Shown here piece by piece: positions 1 to 6,241 of a DNA stretch of 8,163 nt (the stretch's first letter is position 1; every line of letters begins with the position of its first letter). Position numbers and translations under genes: made by a program. This stretch comes from Chloroflexota bacterium (lineage in GTDB: Bacteria > Chloroflexota > Limnocylindria > Limnocylindrales > CSP1-4): NCBI GenBank assembly GCA_021785115.1, contig JAJYGO010000175.1, positions 1 through 8,163 on the forward strand, given 5' to 3'. Under the pieces are notes generated by a model that worked only from the letters and a program-made list of their open reading frames with translations, was not told where the DNA came from and searched no databases.

Positions 1-496
1 ACCCGCCGTGCCACCAGGCTCGGGCTCCCCCCGGCCGCTGCTGCCTGATCGCGGTCGATCGTCCAGGGTCATTTCGGGTCAGCGCGCCAGCCAAGACCGT
101 GAAGACGACCCAGCTGATGTGGATTCCGAAGTGGTCCAGCAGGACGGTCGAGGTGAATGGGCCGAAGGCCAGCAGGTTCTGCGGGTAGAAGACGAAGTAG
201 CCCGCGAACAGGAGCCAGCCCGACAGGAAGCCGAAGGTGCCGCCGAGGCCGGCGCTGTTGAAGCCGTAGAAGGATCCCGCGTGGACCAGGCGCTTCGAGA
301 ACTCGACGATCGTGTTCGCCACGAACACCGAACCGACGAGGCTGATGAGGTAGACGAGGGGGACCGCCGCCCCCGCATGGCCCGCCACGACCTGCGGGAC
401 GAACATCATGCCGGCGGCCGGCGCCATGATGGCGATCGACATCGCGATGGCCCCGGGCACGCCGATTGCGTTCGCCCGTAGCCGGTTCTCACTCAT
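1..496 (-). CDS. APC-family amino-acid permease, N-terminal part (runs off window edge, possibly truncated)
   Basis: Starting at the ATG at 496, this frame stays open to the left edge (165 codons). It begins MSENRLRANAIGVPGAIAMS and gives an N-terminal segment typical of APC-superfamily amino-acid/polyamine permeases. The first membrane helix (about residues 12-34) carries the glycine/proline-rich APAAG stretch, which is the unwound TM1 substrate site in this family. Further helices lie near 44-62 and 86-110, and FYGFNSAGLG (76-85) matches the conserved loop and TM3 start. Homology-like, hydrophobic sequence ends near residue 139 (about position 80). The rest of the frame is polar and arginine-rich (TRNDPGRSTA...), unlike the next permease helix, so the gene may be broken there. 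The start at 496 was chosen because family similarity begins there, although its Shine-Dalgarno is weak. The frame is open upstream, with an ATG at 610. The family call is firm; whether the gene is functional is not. Confidence 0.72.
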   Translation of the reverse strand, partial: MSENRLRANAIGVPGAIAMSIAIMAPAAGMMFVPQVVAGHAGAAVPLVYLISLVGSVFVANTIVEFSKRLVHAGSFYGFNSAGLGGTFGFLSGWLLFAGYFVFYPQNLLAFGPFTSTVLLDHFGIHISWVVFTVLAGALTRNDPGRSTAIRQQRPGGARAWWHGG

Positions 497-599
497 TCCC
501 GCATGCACTCCCAAGTGCGAGATGGCGATGGATGTCGCGTGCGACGGCCCGAAGGGTCGACGCGAGACGCAGGGGCGGTATTGGATCGTCTTGCGGACC

Positions 600-611
600 C
601 ATGACGTCATG
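600..611. promoter_or_regulatory. Perfect palindrome CATGACGTCATG, possible operator
   Basis: This is a 12-bp perfect inverted repeat centred on TGACGTCA (602-609). It lies in the leader upstream of the APC permease fragment. The same 8-bp core recurs at 665-672, with centres 63 bp apart. It is nested in a second possible hairpin, GGACCCA (595-601) with TGGGTCC (616-622). The core's symmetry and recurrence suggest a dimeric regulator such as a GntR or TetR-type protein, but no regulator gene is present beside it, so the binder is unknown. Confidence 0.4.
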
Positions 612-661
612 CCGCTGGGTCCATCCTCATGTGTGTCCTCCGCTGCTAGCCATCCGGCTAT

Positions 662-680
662 GTCTGACGTCAGACGTCTG
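662..680. promoter_or_regulatory. Overlapping palindromes GTCTGACGTCAGAC / CAGACGTCTG, likely operator
   Basis: GTCTGACGTCAGAC (662-675) is a 14-bp perfect palindrome. It overlaps a second perfect palindrome, CAGACGTCTG (671-680), giving alternating half-sites GTCTGAC-GTCAGAC-GTCTG. It lies just downstream of a candidate minus-strand promoter (685-714), around the expected transcription start, where a bound protein would block the polymerase. It shares the TGACGTCA core with the palindrome at 600-611. The repressor is not identifiable from this window. Confidence 0.45.
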
Positions 681-684
681 CGTG

Positions 685-714
685 ACAGTAGCATGGCGGG
701 CCGAACGCAGACAA
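685..714 (-). promoter_or_regulatory. Candidate promoter for the APC permease leader
   Basis: On the minus strand a -35-like TTGTCT (714-709) is followed after 18 bp by a -10-like TACTGT (690-685). The predicted start, near 678, falls inside the overlapping palindromes. The transcript would have a leader of about 180 nt before the ATG at 496. Matches to the sigma-70 consensus are partial, so the call rests mainly on the placement of the palindrome. Confidence 0.3.
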
Positions 715-745
715 GGCTGATCGCCACGAGCAAAACGGGACCTGT

Positions 746-1272
746 GGCACGAGCGCCCAGCTCGGCCTTGGTGTCGGGGTACCGGTGGATGGTGGGCGCA
801 GGTCCGCCAGGTCTCGTTGCCAGCAGCGGCCCCCGTTGGCCCGGGCCCGCGAGCCGGTTGGCCAGCGTGAGGATCTCCGGGCTTGAGCGGCAGTTCTCGG
901 TGAGCGCGATGGTGCGGGCACGCTTGTGGTGCTCGGCGAAGTGGAGCGGGAACTCCGGCGAGGCGCCGGTGAAGGTCTAGATGGTCTGGTCGGGATCACC
1001 CACCACGGGGAGATCCGGCGAGTCGCCCAGCCAGCGCTCCAGGAGCGGCTCGGCGAGCGGGTTGGTGTCCTGGTACTCGTCGACGGTGAACAGCGCTTGC
1101 GCGCGCGGACGGTCGTCGCCGCTGCCGCGTCGGTCTCGAGGAGCTCGACCGTCTGGACCAGCCTGTCCTCGAAGTCGAGACGCCCGGCGCGCACTTCGGC
1201 CTGCTCGTAGTCGCGGTAGAACTCGCGAAGATCTCGGGCGGGTACGAGCCAGATCACTGGCGACTCCGTGTG
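746..1272 (-). pseudogene. UvrD/PcrA-family DNA helicase remnant (frameshift, internal stop, both ends missing)
   Basis: Two adjacent minus-strand frames together spell the middle of a superfamily 1 helicase. The first frame (from about 1272) gives [20 protein letters not shown], which matches the helicase segment ahead of motif II. Near 1085-1110 the reading shifts frame, the DNA being one base short. It continues as [15 protein letters not shown] (motif II, Walker B DEYQD) and VVGDPDQTI (motif III). The next codon is TAG at 979-977, where the family has tyrosine (GDxDQxIY). Beyond the stop the same frame continues with TFTGASPEF and LTENCRSSPEILTLAN (motif IV-like), fading near 746. The Walker A region and motifs V and VI are absent. 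UvrD helicases are normally 650-800 residues, whereas about 175 remain. It lies on the same strand just after the kinase gene and is not expected to make a working helicase. Confidence 0.82.
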
Positions 1273-1283
1273 TCACGCCCGAA

Positions 1284-2219
1284 TCACTGGCCGACGGTTG
1301 CCCCACGCAGAGCCGCGGCCAGGTCGTCGAGCGTTGGCAGGCTTTCCATCGCACCCGTCGTCTGGACCGCGAGGGCACCGGCGTGCACGGCGGCCCGGAG
1401 GCCGGACTCGACGCCTCGCCCGAACGGATCGGTGGTCGACAGCACGAAATGGAGGAACGCGGCGTCGAAGGCGTCGCCCGCGCCCGTCGTATCGACCACG
1501 TGGACGTCGGGTGCGGAGACCCGGATCGCGCCATCTCGTGTGAACGCCGTGGCGCCCACGGCTCCCTCGGTCACGAGTACCACCCGCGCGCCGGTTTGAA
1601 GGAGTGTTTCTGTATCAAGACTGAGGGCGCGAAGTTCATCGAGCGTGAGCTTTACGATATGTGCGGCGGGCAGCAGCGCGCGAGCCTCCGCAAGCATGCG
1701 GTCTGGTGCTTCCCAGGCTGAGGGTCGCAGGTTCATGTCGAGCGACACGATGGCACCGTGGCTGCGTGCCGTCTCCACGGCTGCATGCGTGGCCGCCCGT
1801 GAGCGCTCGCTGGCCAGCGAGATGGTGCCGAGGTGCAACACACGCGCCGTCGCCACGAGTGCCGAGGCCTCGGCGCTGAGCTCGAGCGCCCCGTCTGCCG
1901 TCTCGGATCGGTAGATCAGGAACCGGTCGAGATCGCGCGCAGCCGGCACGACAATGGCAAGGGGGGTATGCCTCACCTCGTCGATCTGCAGTGCCCGGAG
2001 ATCAACTCCGGCGTCTCCAAGTGCGCGCGCGACCAGACGGCCAAGCGCATCGCGACCGACGCGTCCGATGAACGCCACCGAGGTGCCCAGTCGAGCCAGG
2101 GCCACGGCGACGTTCGCCGGCGCTCCGCCGGGCCGCGCGATGAACGTCCACTCCGTGTCGCCGACCGGCACGAGATCGACGAGCGCCTCACCGAGCGTAA
2201 CGACCAAAGGCGCAGTCAT
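1284..2219 (-). CDS. PfkB-family carbohydrate kinase (fructokinase-like)
   Basis: This is a 311-residue cytoplasmic ribokinase/PfkB-family kinase that phosphorylates a sugar with ATP. It begins [20 protein letters not shown]. The first PfkB signature, [15 protein letters not shown], lies near residues 31-45 and is followed by a typical GRVGRDALG. The second signature, DTTGAGDAF (243-251), contains the anion hole and the catalytic base D249. Length and motif spacing are normal and no key residue is missing. Its ATG at 2219 overlaps the stop of the LacI gene (ATGA), so the start is set by translational coupling and the two genes share a transcript. Upstream extension of the frame would only read antisense to the repressor. 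The family includes fructokinases and 2-keto-3-deoxygluconate kinases. The motifs favour a fructokinase-like enzyme, but substrate cannot be assigned safely. It probably acts on the sugar imported by the divergent ABC system. Confidence 0.93.
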   Translation of the reverse strand: MTAPLVVTLGEALVDLVPVGDTEWTFIARPGGAPANVAVALARLGTSVAFIGRVGRDALGRLVARALGDAGVDLRALQIDEVRHTPLAIVVPAARDLDRFLIYRSETADGALELSAEASALVATARVLHLGTISLASERSRAATHAAVETARSHGAIVSLDMNLRPSAWEAPDRMLAEARALLPAAHIVKLTLDELRALSLDTETLLQTGARVVLVTEGAVGATAFTRDGAIRVSAPDVHVVDTTGAGDAFDAAFLHFVLSTTDPFGRGVESGLRAAVHAGALAVQTTGAMESLPTLDDLAAALRGATVGQ

Positions 2220-3301
2220 GCCACAGACTCTCGGGCGAGCCTCGCGGCGGGACCGGTCGACCCGCGAACCACGAGCCAGGGCTCGAGGTACCGCGTCGTG
2301 GGCGGACCGGCCAGACGACCGTCGATCCGATCCAGCAGGAGGCGTGCTGCCTGTTCGCCGATCTCCCGGGCGGGCTGCGCGATCGTTGTCACAGGCGGAT
2401 CGACGAACGACATCCAGGGAACGTCGTCGAAGCCGACCAGCGAACACTCGTCGGGCACCCGGCGCCCACGGATGCGCAGAGCCTGTAGGGCCCCGCCGGT
2501 CAGGATGTTGTTGGTTGCGAAGATGGCCGTGGCATCCGGATTCGCATCCAATAGCCATCCCGCGGCAACCTCTGGCTCCGATGGATGGAATGTCACGCGC
2601 GAGACCAGGTGCTCATCGAAGGGAATGCCGGCTTCGGTGAGCGCGCTGCGATAGCCCGCCAGCCGCCCCTCGCCGGTCGTGAACGGCGTGCCGAACAGGG
2701 CGATGCGACGATGACCGAGTTCGACAAGGTGGCGGGTCGCCAGATAGCCGCCCCGTTCGTTTTCGATCAGCACGGCATCGCACGCTCCCGGCGCGGCGCG
2801 CCGATCGACCTCGACGATGGGAATCCCGCGGCCGATCGCGCGCCTGACGATCGAGGGCGACTCCGGCGCGGCAGGTGCGAGCACGATCCCTTCGACGCGC
2901 AGCGCGGCGAACCGCTCGAGCGCATCCGACTCGTTCGCCGAGATGCCCTCCGTGCCCGCGAGGATCATCGTGAAGCCGTGCGTGCGGAGCACCGCCTCGA
3001 TCCCGGCGGCGACCTCGGCGAAGAACGCCTGCGACAGATCATCGATCACCATGCCGATCACGCGGGTGGAGCGCCCTTTCAGGCTTCGTGCGATGTCATT
3101 CGGCACATAGGCGAGCGACTCCGCGGCGCGGCGCACGCGCCCGGCCGCGTCGCTCGACACGTAGCCCCGGCCTGACAGCACGCGCGACGCGGTCGACTGG
3201 GACACCCCGGCGCGGAGAGCGACGTCCGCCACCGTCGGCCGCCGGACAGCCGGTATCTCGGGACGGACTCGGTCCGCGCGCCCTGCACGACCGCTGGTCA
3301 C
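2216..3301 (-). CDS. LacI-family transcriptional regulator
   Basis: This is a 361-residue LacI/GalR-type repressor. The helix-turn-helix lies at about residues 22-46 (PTVADVALRAGVSQSTASRV), with Q35 and S36 at the positions that set operator specificity in LacI. The hinge, with its DNA-inserting leucine, is ARSLKG (71-76). The remaining 285 residues form the periplasmic-binding-protein-like effector domain, with the family hallmark SLVGFDDVPW near the C-terminus. The GTG start at 3301 was chosen because GGAGG sits 6 nt upstream and the helix-turn-helix is then close to the N-terminus; an in-frame ATG at 3436 would add residues read across the operators. The stop overlaps the kinase start by 4 bp. 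Two matched operators in the divergent region imply autoregulation and control of the aminotransferase-transporter operon, with a sugar or its derivative as the likely effector. Confidence 0.95.
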   Translation of the reverse strand: MTSGRAGRADRVRPEIPAVRRPTVADVALRAGVSQSTASRVLSGRGYVSSDAAGRVRRAAESLAYVPNDIARSLKGRSTRVIGMVIDDLSQAFFAEVAAGIEAVLRTHGFTMILAGTEGISANESDALERFAALRVEGIVLAPAAPESPSIVRRAIGRGIPIVEVDRRAAPGACDAVLIENERGGYLATRHLVELGHRRIALFGTPFTTGEGRLAGYRSALTEAGIPFDEHLVSRVTFHPSEPEVAAGWLLDANPDATAIFATNNILTGGALQALRIRGRRVPDECSLVGFDDVPWMSFVDPPVTTIAQPAREIGEQAARLLLDRIDGRLAGPPTTRYLEPWLVVRGSTGPAARLARESVA

Positions 3302-3316
3302 TGGCAGCCTCCGATG

Positions 3317-3330
3317 TGGTAGCGATCCCA
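3317..3330. promoter_or_regulatory. LacI-type operator O1 (TGGTAGCGATCCCA)
   Basis: This is an imperfect 14-bp inverted repeat around a central CG, the usual architecture of LacI-family sites. Its near-twin lies at 3393-3406; the two share TGTGGTA.CG.TCCCAT.CA over 20 bp. It is 16 bp upstream of the GTG of the repressor gene and overlaps the candidate -10 of the minus-strand promoter, which fits negative autoregulation. The TGGGA half-site resembles that of the actinobacterial cellulose regulator CelR (TGGGAGCGCTCCCA), but this is only a similarity. Confidence 0.75.
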
Positions 3331-3354
3331 TGCAATGGTACGGGGATGCGTCAA
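3325..3354 (-). promoter_or_regulatory. Candidate promoter for lacI-kinase operon
   Basis: On the minus strand a -35 TTGACG (3354-3349) is followed after 18 bp by TGGGAT (3330-3325), a weak -10 that lies within operator O1. Transcription would begin a few bases before the repressor's ribosome binding site. The -35 is good and the -10 poor; the exact -10 is uncertain. Confidence 0.4.
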
Positions 3355-3368
3355 ACCCACAACGGCTC

Positions 3369-3398
3369 TTGACCTCGCGCAGTAGCATGCTGTGGTAA
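3369..3398 (+). promoter_or_regulatory. Candidate promoter for aminotransferase-ABC transporter operon
   Basis: A plus-strand TTGACC (3369-3374) is followed after 18 bp by TGGTAA (3393-3398), a weak -10 that coincides with the left half of operator O2. It is back to back with the minus-strand promoter, the two -35 boxes being 14 bp apart. The mirrored arrangement supports the pair, although the -10 element is far from consensus, as would suit an activatable or tightly repressed promoter. Confidence 0.4.
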
Positions 3399-3406
3399 CG
3401 CTCCCA
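3393..3406. promoter_or_regulatory. LacI-type operator O2 (TGGTAACGCTCCCA)
   Basis: This is the second copy of the CG-centred inverted repeat, 11 of the central 14 bases plus flanking TG and CAT being shared with O1. It sits at the predicted -10 and start region of the plus-strand operon, 51 bp ahead of the aminotransferase ATG, where bound repressor would block transcription. The centres of O1 and O2 are 76 bp apart, so a looped complex is possible. Confidence 0.75.
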
Positions 3407-3457
3407 TACAGGGCTGCCGTGGGCGCGCGGGAGCACAGGGGACGAGGAGAGGTGCGT

Positions 3458-4747
3458 ATGGTCACGGTCAGCGAGGGTGCCGGCACGAGTCTGTTGGGCG
3501 GCATCTCATCGGCCTTTCGCATCAACCCCTATACGGGCCAGCATCTTACGGTGCGCAGGGCGCATGGCCCGTATCTCGAGACGGCCGACGGATCTGTTCT
3601 GATCGACATGTTCATGGCGCACGGCAGCACCGTGCTTGGCCACGCCCACCCGGCCGTGTTCGATGCACTTCGCTCGCGTCTGGAGTCCGGCGTCGTCATC
3701 GGCTACGAGACCGGCCTCGGCGAGACCGTCGCGAGCCGGATCAGTGAGATCGTCCCCTCGGCGGAGCAGGTTCGCTTCGTCGCGTCGGGCAGCGAAGCCG
3801 TGGCGACGGCCATGCGCCTGGCGAGGGCGCACACCGGCCGCGACATCATCATCAAGATCGACGGCCACTTCAATGGTGGCAGCGACTACGCCATGCTGAA
3901 CTCGCTGGTCCGCGACATCGACGCCGCCAACGCCGGTGGCCACCCCTCGCAGCCGATCTTCTCGTCGGGAGGAATCCCCCGCGCCGTCGCCGAGACGGTG
4001 ATTCCTGTCCCCTGGAACGACCTGCCGGCCCTCGAAGCCACGTTCACGCGATACCGCGACCAGGTCGCGGGCGTGATCATGGTGCCGATCGATTTCAACA
4101 ACGGCTGCATCGAGCCTGCGCGAGGGTATCTCGCCGCAGCGCAGGACCTGGCGCACGCACACGAAGCCCTGCTGATCTTCGACGAGGTCCTGTCCGGCTT
4201 CAAGACCGGCCTCTCAGGAGCGCAGGGCCTGTACGACGTGACCCCCGATGTGACGACGCTGTCGAAGGCCCTCAGCAGCGGAGTGCCGTTGTCGGCCATC
4301 GTCGGGCGACGCGAGTTCATGGAGACCCTGGCGAAGCCGGTTCCCCAGGGCGCCATCCAGGGCGGAACCTTCGCGGGCAACATCCTCGGCCTGGCCGCCG
4401 CCGAGGCGACGCTGCAGGTCCTGTCGGAGCCGGAGTTCTACCCGACACTGCTGGGGCGATCGGAGCGGTTCTTCCGCCAACTCCAGGCGATGCTGGACGC
4501 GTCACCCACGGCTGCCCGCGTCCAGTGGGTGGGCTGCATGTTCACCGTCTATGTCGGCACCCGGGAACCGGTCCGGACCTACCGCGACATCCGACGCCTG
4601 GATCCCTCGCTCGCGCGTGCGTTCTTCAGGCGCGTCATCGATCGCGGCGTGTACTTCCACACGGATTTCTCGGTGTCCGCCGCCCACACGGAAGAGGCGC
4701 TGAACGAGGTTCTCACGCGGTTGGAGGACGCCGCGACCGCGACGTGA
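3458..4747 (+). CDS. Class III PLP-dependent aminotransferase, glutamate-1-semialdehyde aminomutase-like
   Basis: This is a 429-residue fold-type I PLP enzyme, about the length of glutamate-1-semialdehyde 2,1-aminomutase (HemL), its closest recognisable relative. SGSEA (110-114) corresponds to the phosphate-binding SGTEA. FDEVLSGFKTG carries D242, which pairs with the pyridine nitrogen. LSKALSSG carries K270, the Schiff-base lysine, and the 28-residue D-K spacing matches HemL. GGTFAGN and the C-terminal SAAHTEEALNEVL also match the family. Oddly, the YHG motif that packs against the cofactor is replaced by FNG (138-140). The ATG at 3458 was chosen for its GAGGAGAGG Shine-Dalgarno 5 nt upstream. 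It is the first gene of a sugar-type ABC operon under a LacI repressor, with no heme genes nearby, so it more likely transaminates a catabolic substrate than makes aminolevulinate. The actual substrate is unknown. Confidence 0.9.
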   Translation: MVTVSEGAGTSLLGGISSAFRINPYTGQHLTVRRAHGPYLETADGSVLIDMFMAHGSTVLGHAHPAVFDALRSRLESGVVIGYETGLGETVASRISEIVPSAEQVRFVASGSEAVATAMRLARAHTGRDIIIKIDGHFNGGSDYAMLNSLVRDIDAANAGGHPSQPIFSSGGIPRAVAETVIPVPWNDLPALEATFTRYRDQVAGVIMVPIDFNNGCIEPARGYLAAAQDLAHAHEALLIFDEVLSGFKTGLSGAQGLYDVTPDVTTLSKALSSGVPLSAIVGRREFMETLAKPVPQGAIQGGTFAGNILGLAAAEATLQVLSEPEFYPTLLGRSERFFRQLQAMLDASPTAARVQWVGCMFTVYVGTREPVRTYRDIRRLDPSLARAFFRRVIDRGVYFHTDFSVSAAHTEEALNEVLTRLEDAATAT

Positions 4748-4748
4748 G

Positions 4749-4760
4749 CCACTCGAGTGG
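4749..4760. repeat. 12-bp perfect palindrome after the aminotransferase stop
   Basis: CCACTCGAGTGG begins one base after the TGA of the aminotransferase, in the only long intergenic gap (125 bp) of the operon. A further possible stem, ACGCCT (4763-4768) with AGGCGT (4791-4796), follows. There is no U-run, so neither is a convincing intrinsic terminator. They may be an mRNA-stabilising or processing structure ahead of the binding-protein gene, or chance in GC-rich DNA. Nothing else is seen in the gap apart from the strong AGGAGG ribosome binding site at 4858-4863. Confidence 0.4.
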
Positions 4761-4872
4761 TGACGCCTGACGCGGGCAGGTGTGGAGGCGAGGCGTGCAC
4801 CGTCGGCAATCGATCCCCGGTGAACGACGAGGGCCGGAGACAGCCCGGGCGGGCCAGAGGAGGAGAGTCGAG

Positions 4873-6237
4873 ATGGATGTCTATCGGGAGCGTCTCGAGC
4901 AGATGCGGCTGTCGAGACGGGGATTCCTCAAGCGCGGTGCGGCCTTCGGGGCAGGCGTTGCCGCGATCGGTACGCTTCCGGCCCTGCTCGGGGCGTGCTC
5001 GGGTTCGAGCGCGCAGAGCGGGGCGCCGGCGGCCGGCCAGACAACCCTGAACGTGCTTGCGCCAGCGGCCCCGGACCCCGCCCCCGTCGGCGTGGCCACG
5101 TACGGCGCAGGGGCGATCGCCGAGTTCAACAAGTGGCAGACGGACAACAAGGCGAAGGTCGTCTACGAGGCGATCCCGTGGCCACAGCTGCACGACAAGA
5201 TGGCCACCGCCTTCACCTCCGGGAACCCCCCCTGGGACATCACGTACGACTGCGCCTGGATCCCCGAGTTCCAGAAGAGCCTGATCGAGATCGGCAGCAT
5301 GCTGTCCCCGGACATCAAGGCCGACCTCCCGCCGTCCAGTTTCGGGACGACCACGATCGACGGCAAGATCTATGGCGTCGTGTTCAGTCTGTCGCTGCTG
5401 ACGCTCTTCTACAATCAGGAGCACTTCCAGCAGGCCGGTCTTACCGATCCCCCGAAGACGTGGGACGACCTCAAGCGATATGTCAAGGAGCTCACCCACG
5501 GAGACCAGTACGGGTGGGTGCTGAACTACGGGGCCCCGGAGGGCATCGGGGGCGTCGCATCCTACTGGATGACCTACCTGCAGCAGGCCGGCGGCAAGAT
5601 GTACGGCTCCGATGGCATGCCGGTCTTCAACGACACCCGCGGCGTGGACGCGCTGCAGCTGATGCTGGACCTGAACACGGCCGGAACGGATCCCGGGTCC
5701 ATCTCGTATGTCGGCATCAACGATGCGACGAACGTCCTGATGGCTGGCAAGGCGTCGATGATGATGAACTGGCCGTACATGTGGGTGCCGGCACAGGACC
5801 CCAAGAGCTCGAAGATCGTCGGGAAGCTGGGCTCCGCGATCCTGCCGGCCGGGTCGGCCGGCACCGCGTCGCTCGATGGCACGGATGCCTGGACCATCAC
5901 CACGGCGGCGAAGAACCCGAAACTCGCCATGCAGCTCATCGAGCTGTACCTCGATCCGGTGCAGCAGAAGAGCATGTGCCTCGACACAGGGTGGCTGCCC
6001 ATCCGGTTGTCGGTCCTGAACGATCCCGACGTCCAGAAGAAGGCAGCGAACGCCGCGACCGTCCTCGAGCAGGCCAACCATCCGTACGACAGCTTCGTGA
6101 CGGCGGACTACAACCAGATCACCCAGGTCATCGGCACGGAGATCCAGAAGGCGCTGAAAGGCCAGAAAACGGCCGCGCAGGCCATCAAGGACTCGTCGGA
6201 TCAGGTGACGACCATCGTCAAGAACCGGCCGGCCTGA
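4873..6237 (+). CDS. ABC transporter extracellular solute-binding lipoprotein (family 1, sugar type)
   Basis: This 454-residue substrate-capturing component belongs to a CUT1-like ABC importer. The N-terminus has a twin-arginine motif, SRRGFLKRG (residues 14-22), a hydrophobic stretch (23-38) and a lipobox LGAC with C42 as the lipidation site. It is therefore predicted to be exported folded by Tat and tethered to the membrane. The mature part has the features of family 1 solute-binding proteins: an opening beta strand TLNVLAP, TFTSG-like AFTSGNPPWDI, the GKIYGVVFS and LFYNQEHFQQAGL segments, PKTWDDL, and an aromatic-rich region with MMNWPYMW. The ATG at 4873 was chosen because AGAGGAGGAGAG ends 7 nt upstream and the Tat motif is then N-terminal. 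The strong ribosome binding site fits the usual excess of binding protein over permeases. The ligand cannot be deduced. Confidence 0.95.
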   Translation: MDVYRERLEQMRLSRRGFLKRGAAFGAGVAAIGTLPALLGACSGSSAQSGAPAAGQTTLNVLAPAAPDPAPVGVATYGAGAIAEFNKWQTDNKAKVVYEAIPWPQLHDKMATAFTSGNPPWDITYDCAWIPEFQKSLIEIGSMLSPDIKADLPPSSFGTTTIDGKIYGVVFSLSLLTLFYNQEHFQQAGLTDPPKTWDDLKRYVKELTHGDQYGWVLNYGAPEGIGGVASYWMTYLQQAGGKMYGSDGMPVFNDTRGVDALQLMLDLNTAGTDPGSISYVGINDATNVLMAGKASMMMNWPYMWVPAQDPKSSKIVGKLGSAILPAGSAGTASLDGTDAWTITTAAKNPKLAMQLIELYLDPVQQKSMCLDTGWLPIRLSVLNDPDVQKKAANAATVLEQANHPYDSFVTADYNQITQVIGTEIQKALKGQKTAAQAIKDSSDQVTTIVKNRPA

Positions 6238-6241
6238 AGCG

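Noticed and set aside
2220..2558. N-terminal extension of the sugar kinase to an ATG at 2558
   Set aside because: The extra 113 codons are antisense-frame reading within the repressor gene; family similarity begins at the ATG at 2219, which overlaps the repressor stop.
1833..2654. A 273-codon plus-strand open frame opposite the kinase and repressor
   Set aside because: No recognisable domain, low-complexity Arg/Ser/Ala composition, and both genes on the other strand are convincing.
3302..3436. N-terminal extension of the LacI repressor to an ATG at 3436
   Set aside because: It would run across both operators and both promoters; the GTG at 3301 has GGAGG 6 nt upstream and places the helix-turn-helix at the N-terminus.
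4763..4796. Inverted repeat ACGCCT / AGGCGT as an intrinsic terminator after the aminotransferase
   Set aside because: The stem is only 6 bp with a 22-nt loop and no T-run, and co-directional operon genes follow at once.
4579..6081. A 500-codon minus-strand open frame antisense to the binding protein and aminotransferase end
   Set aside because: It is rich in Arg, His, Gly and Asp with no family motif, spans two clear plus-strand genes and has no ribosome binding site; it is a GC-rich shadow.
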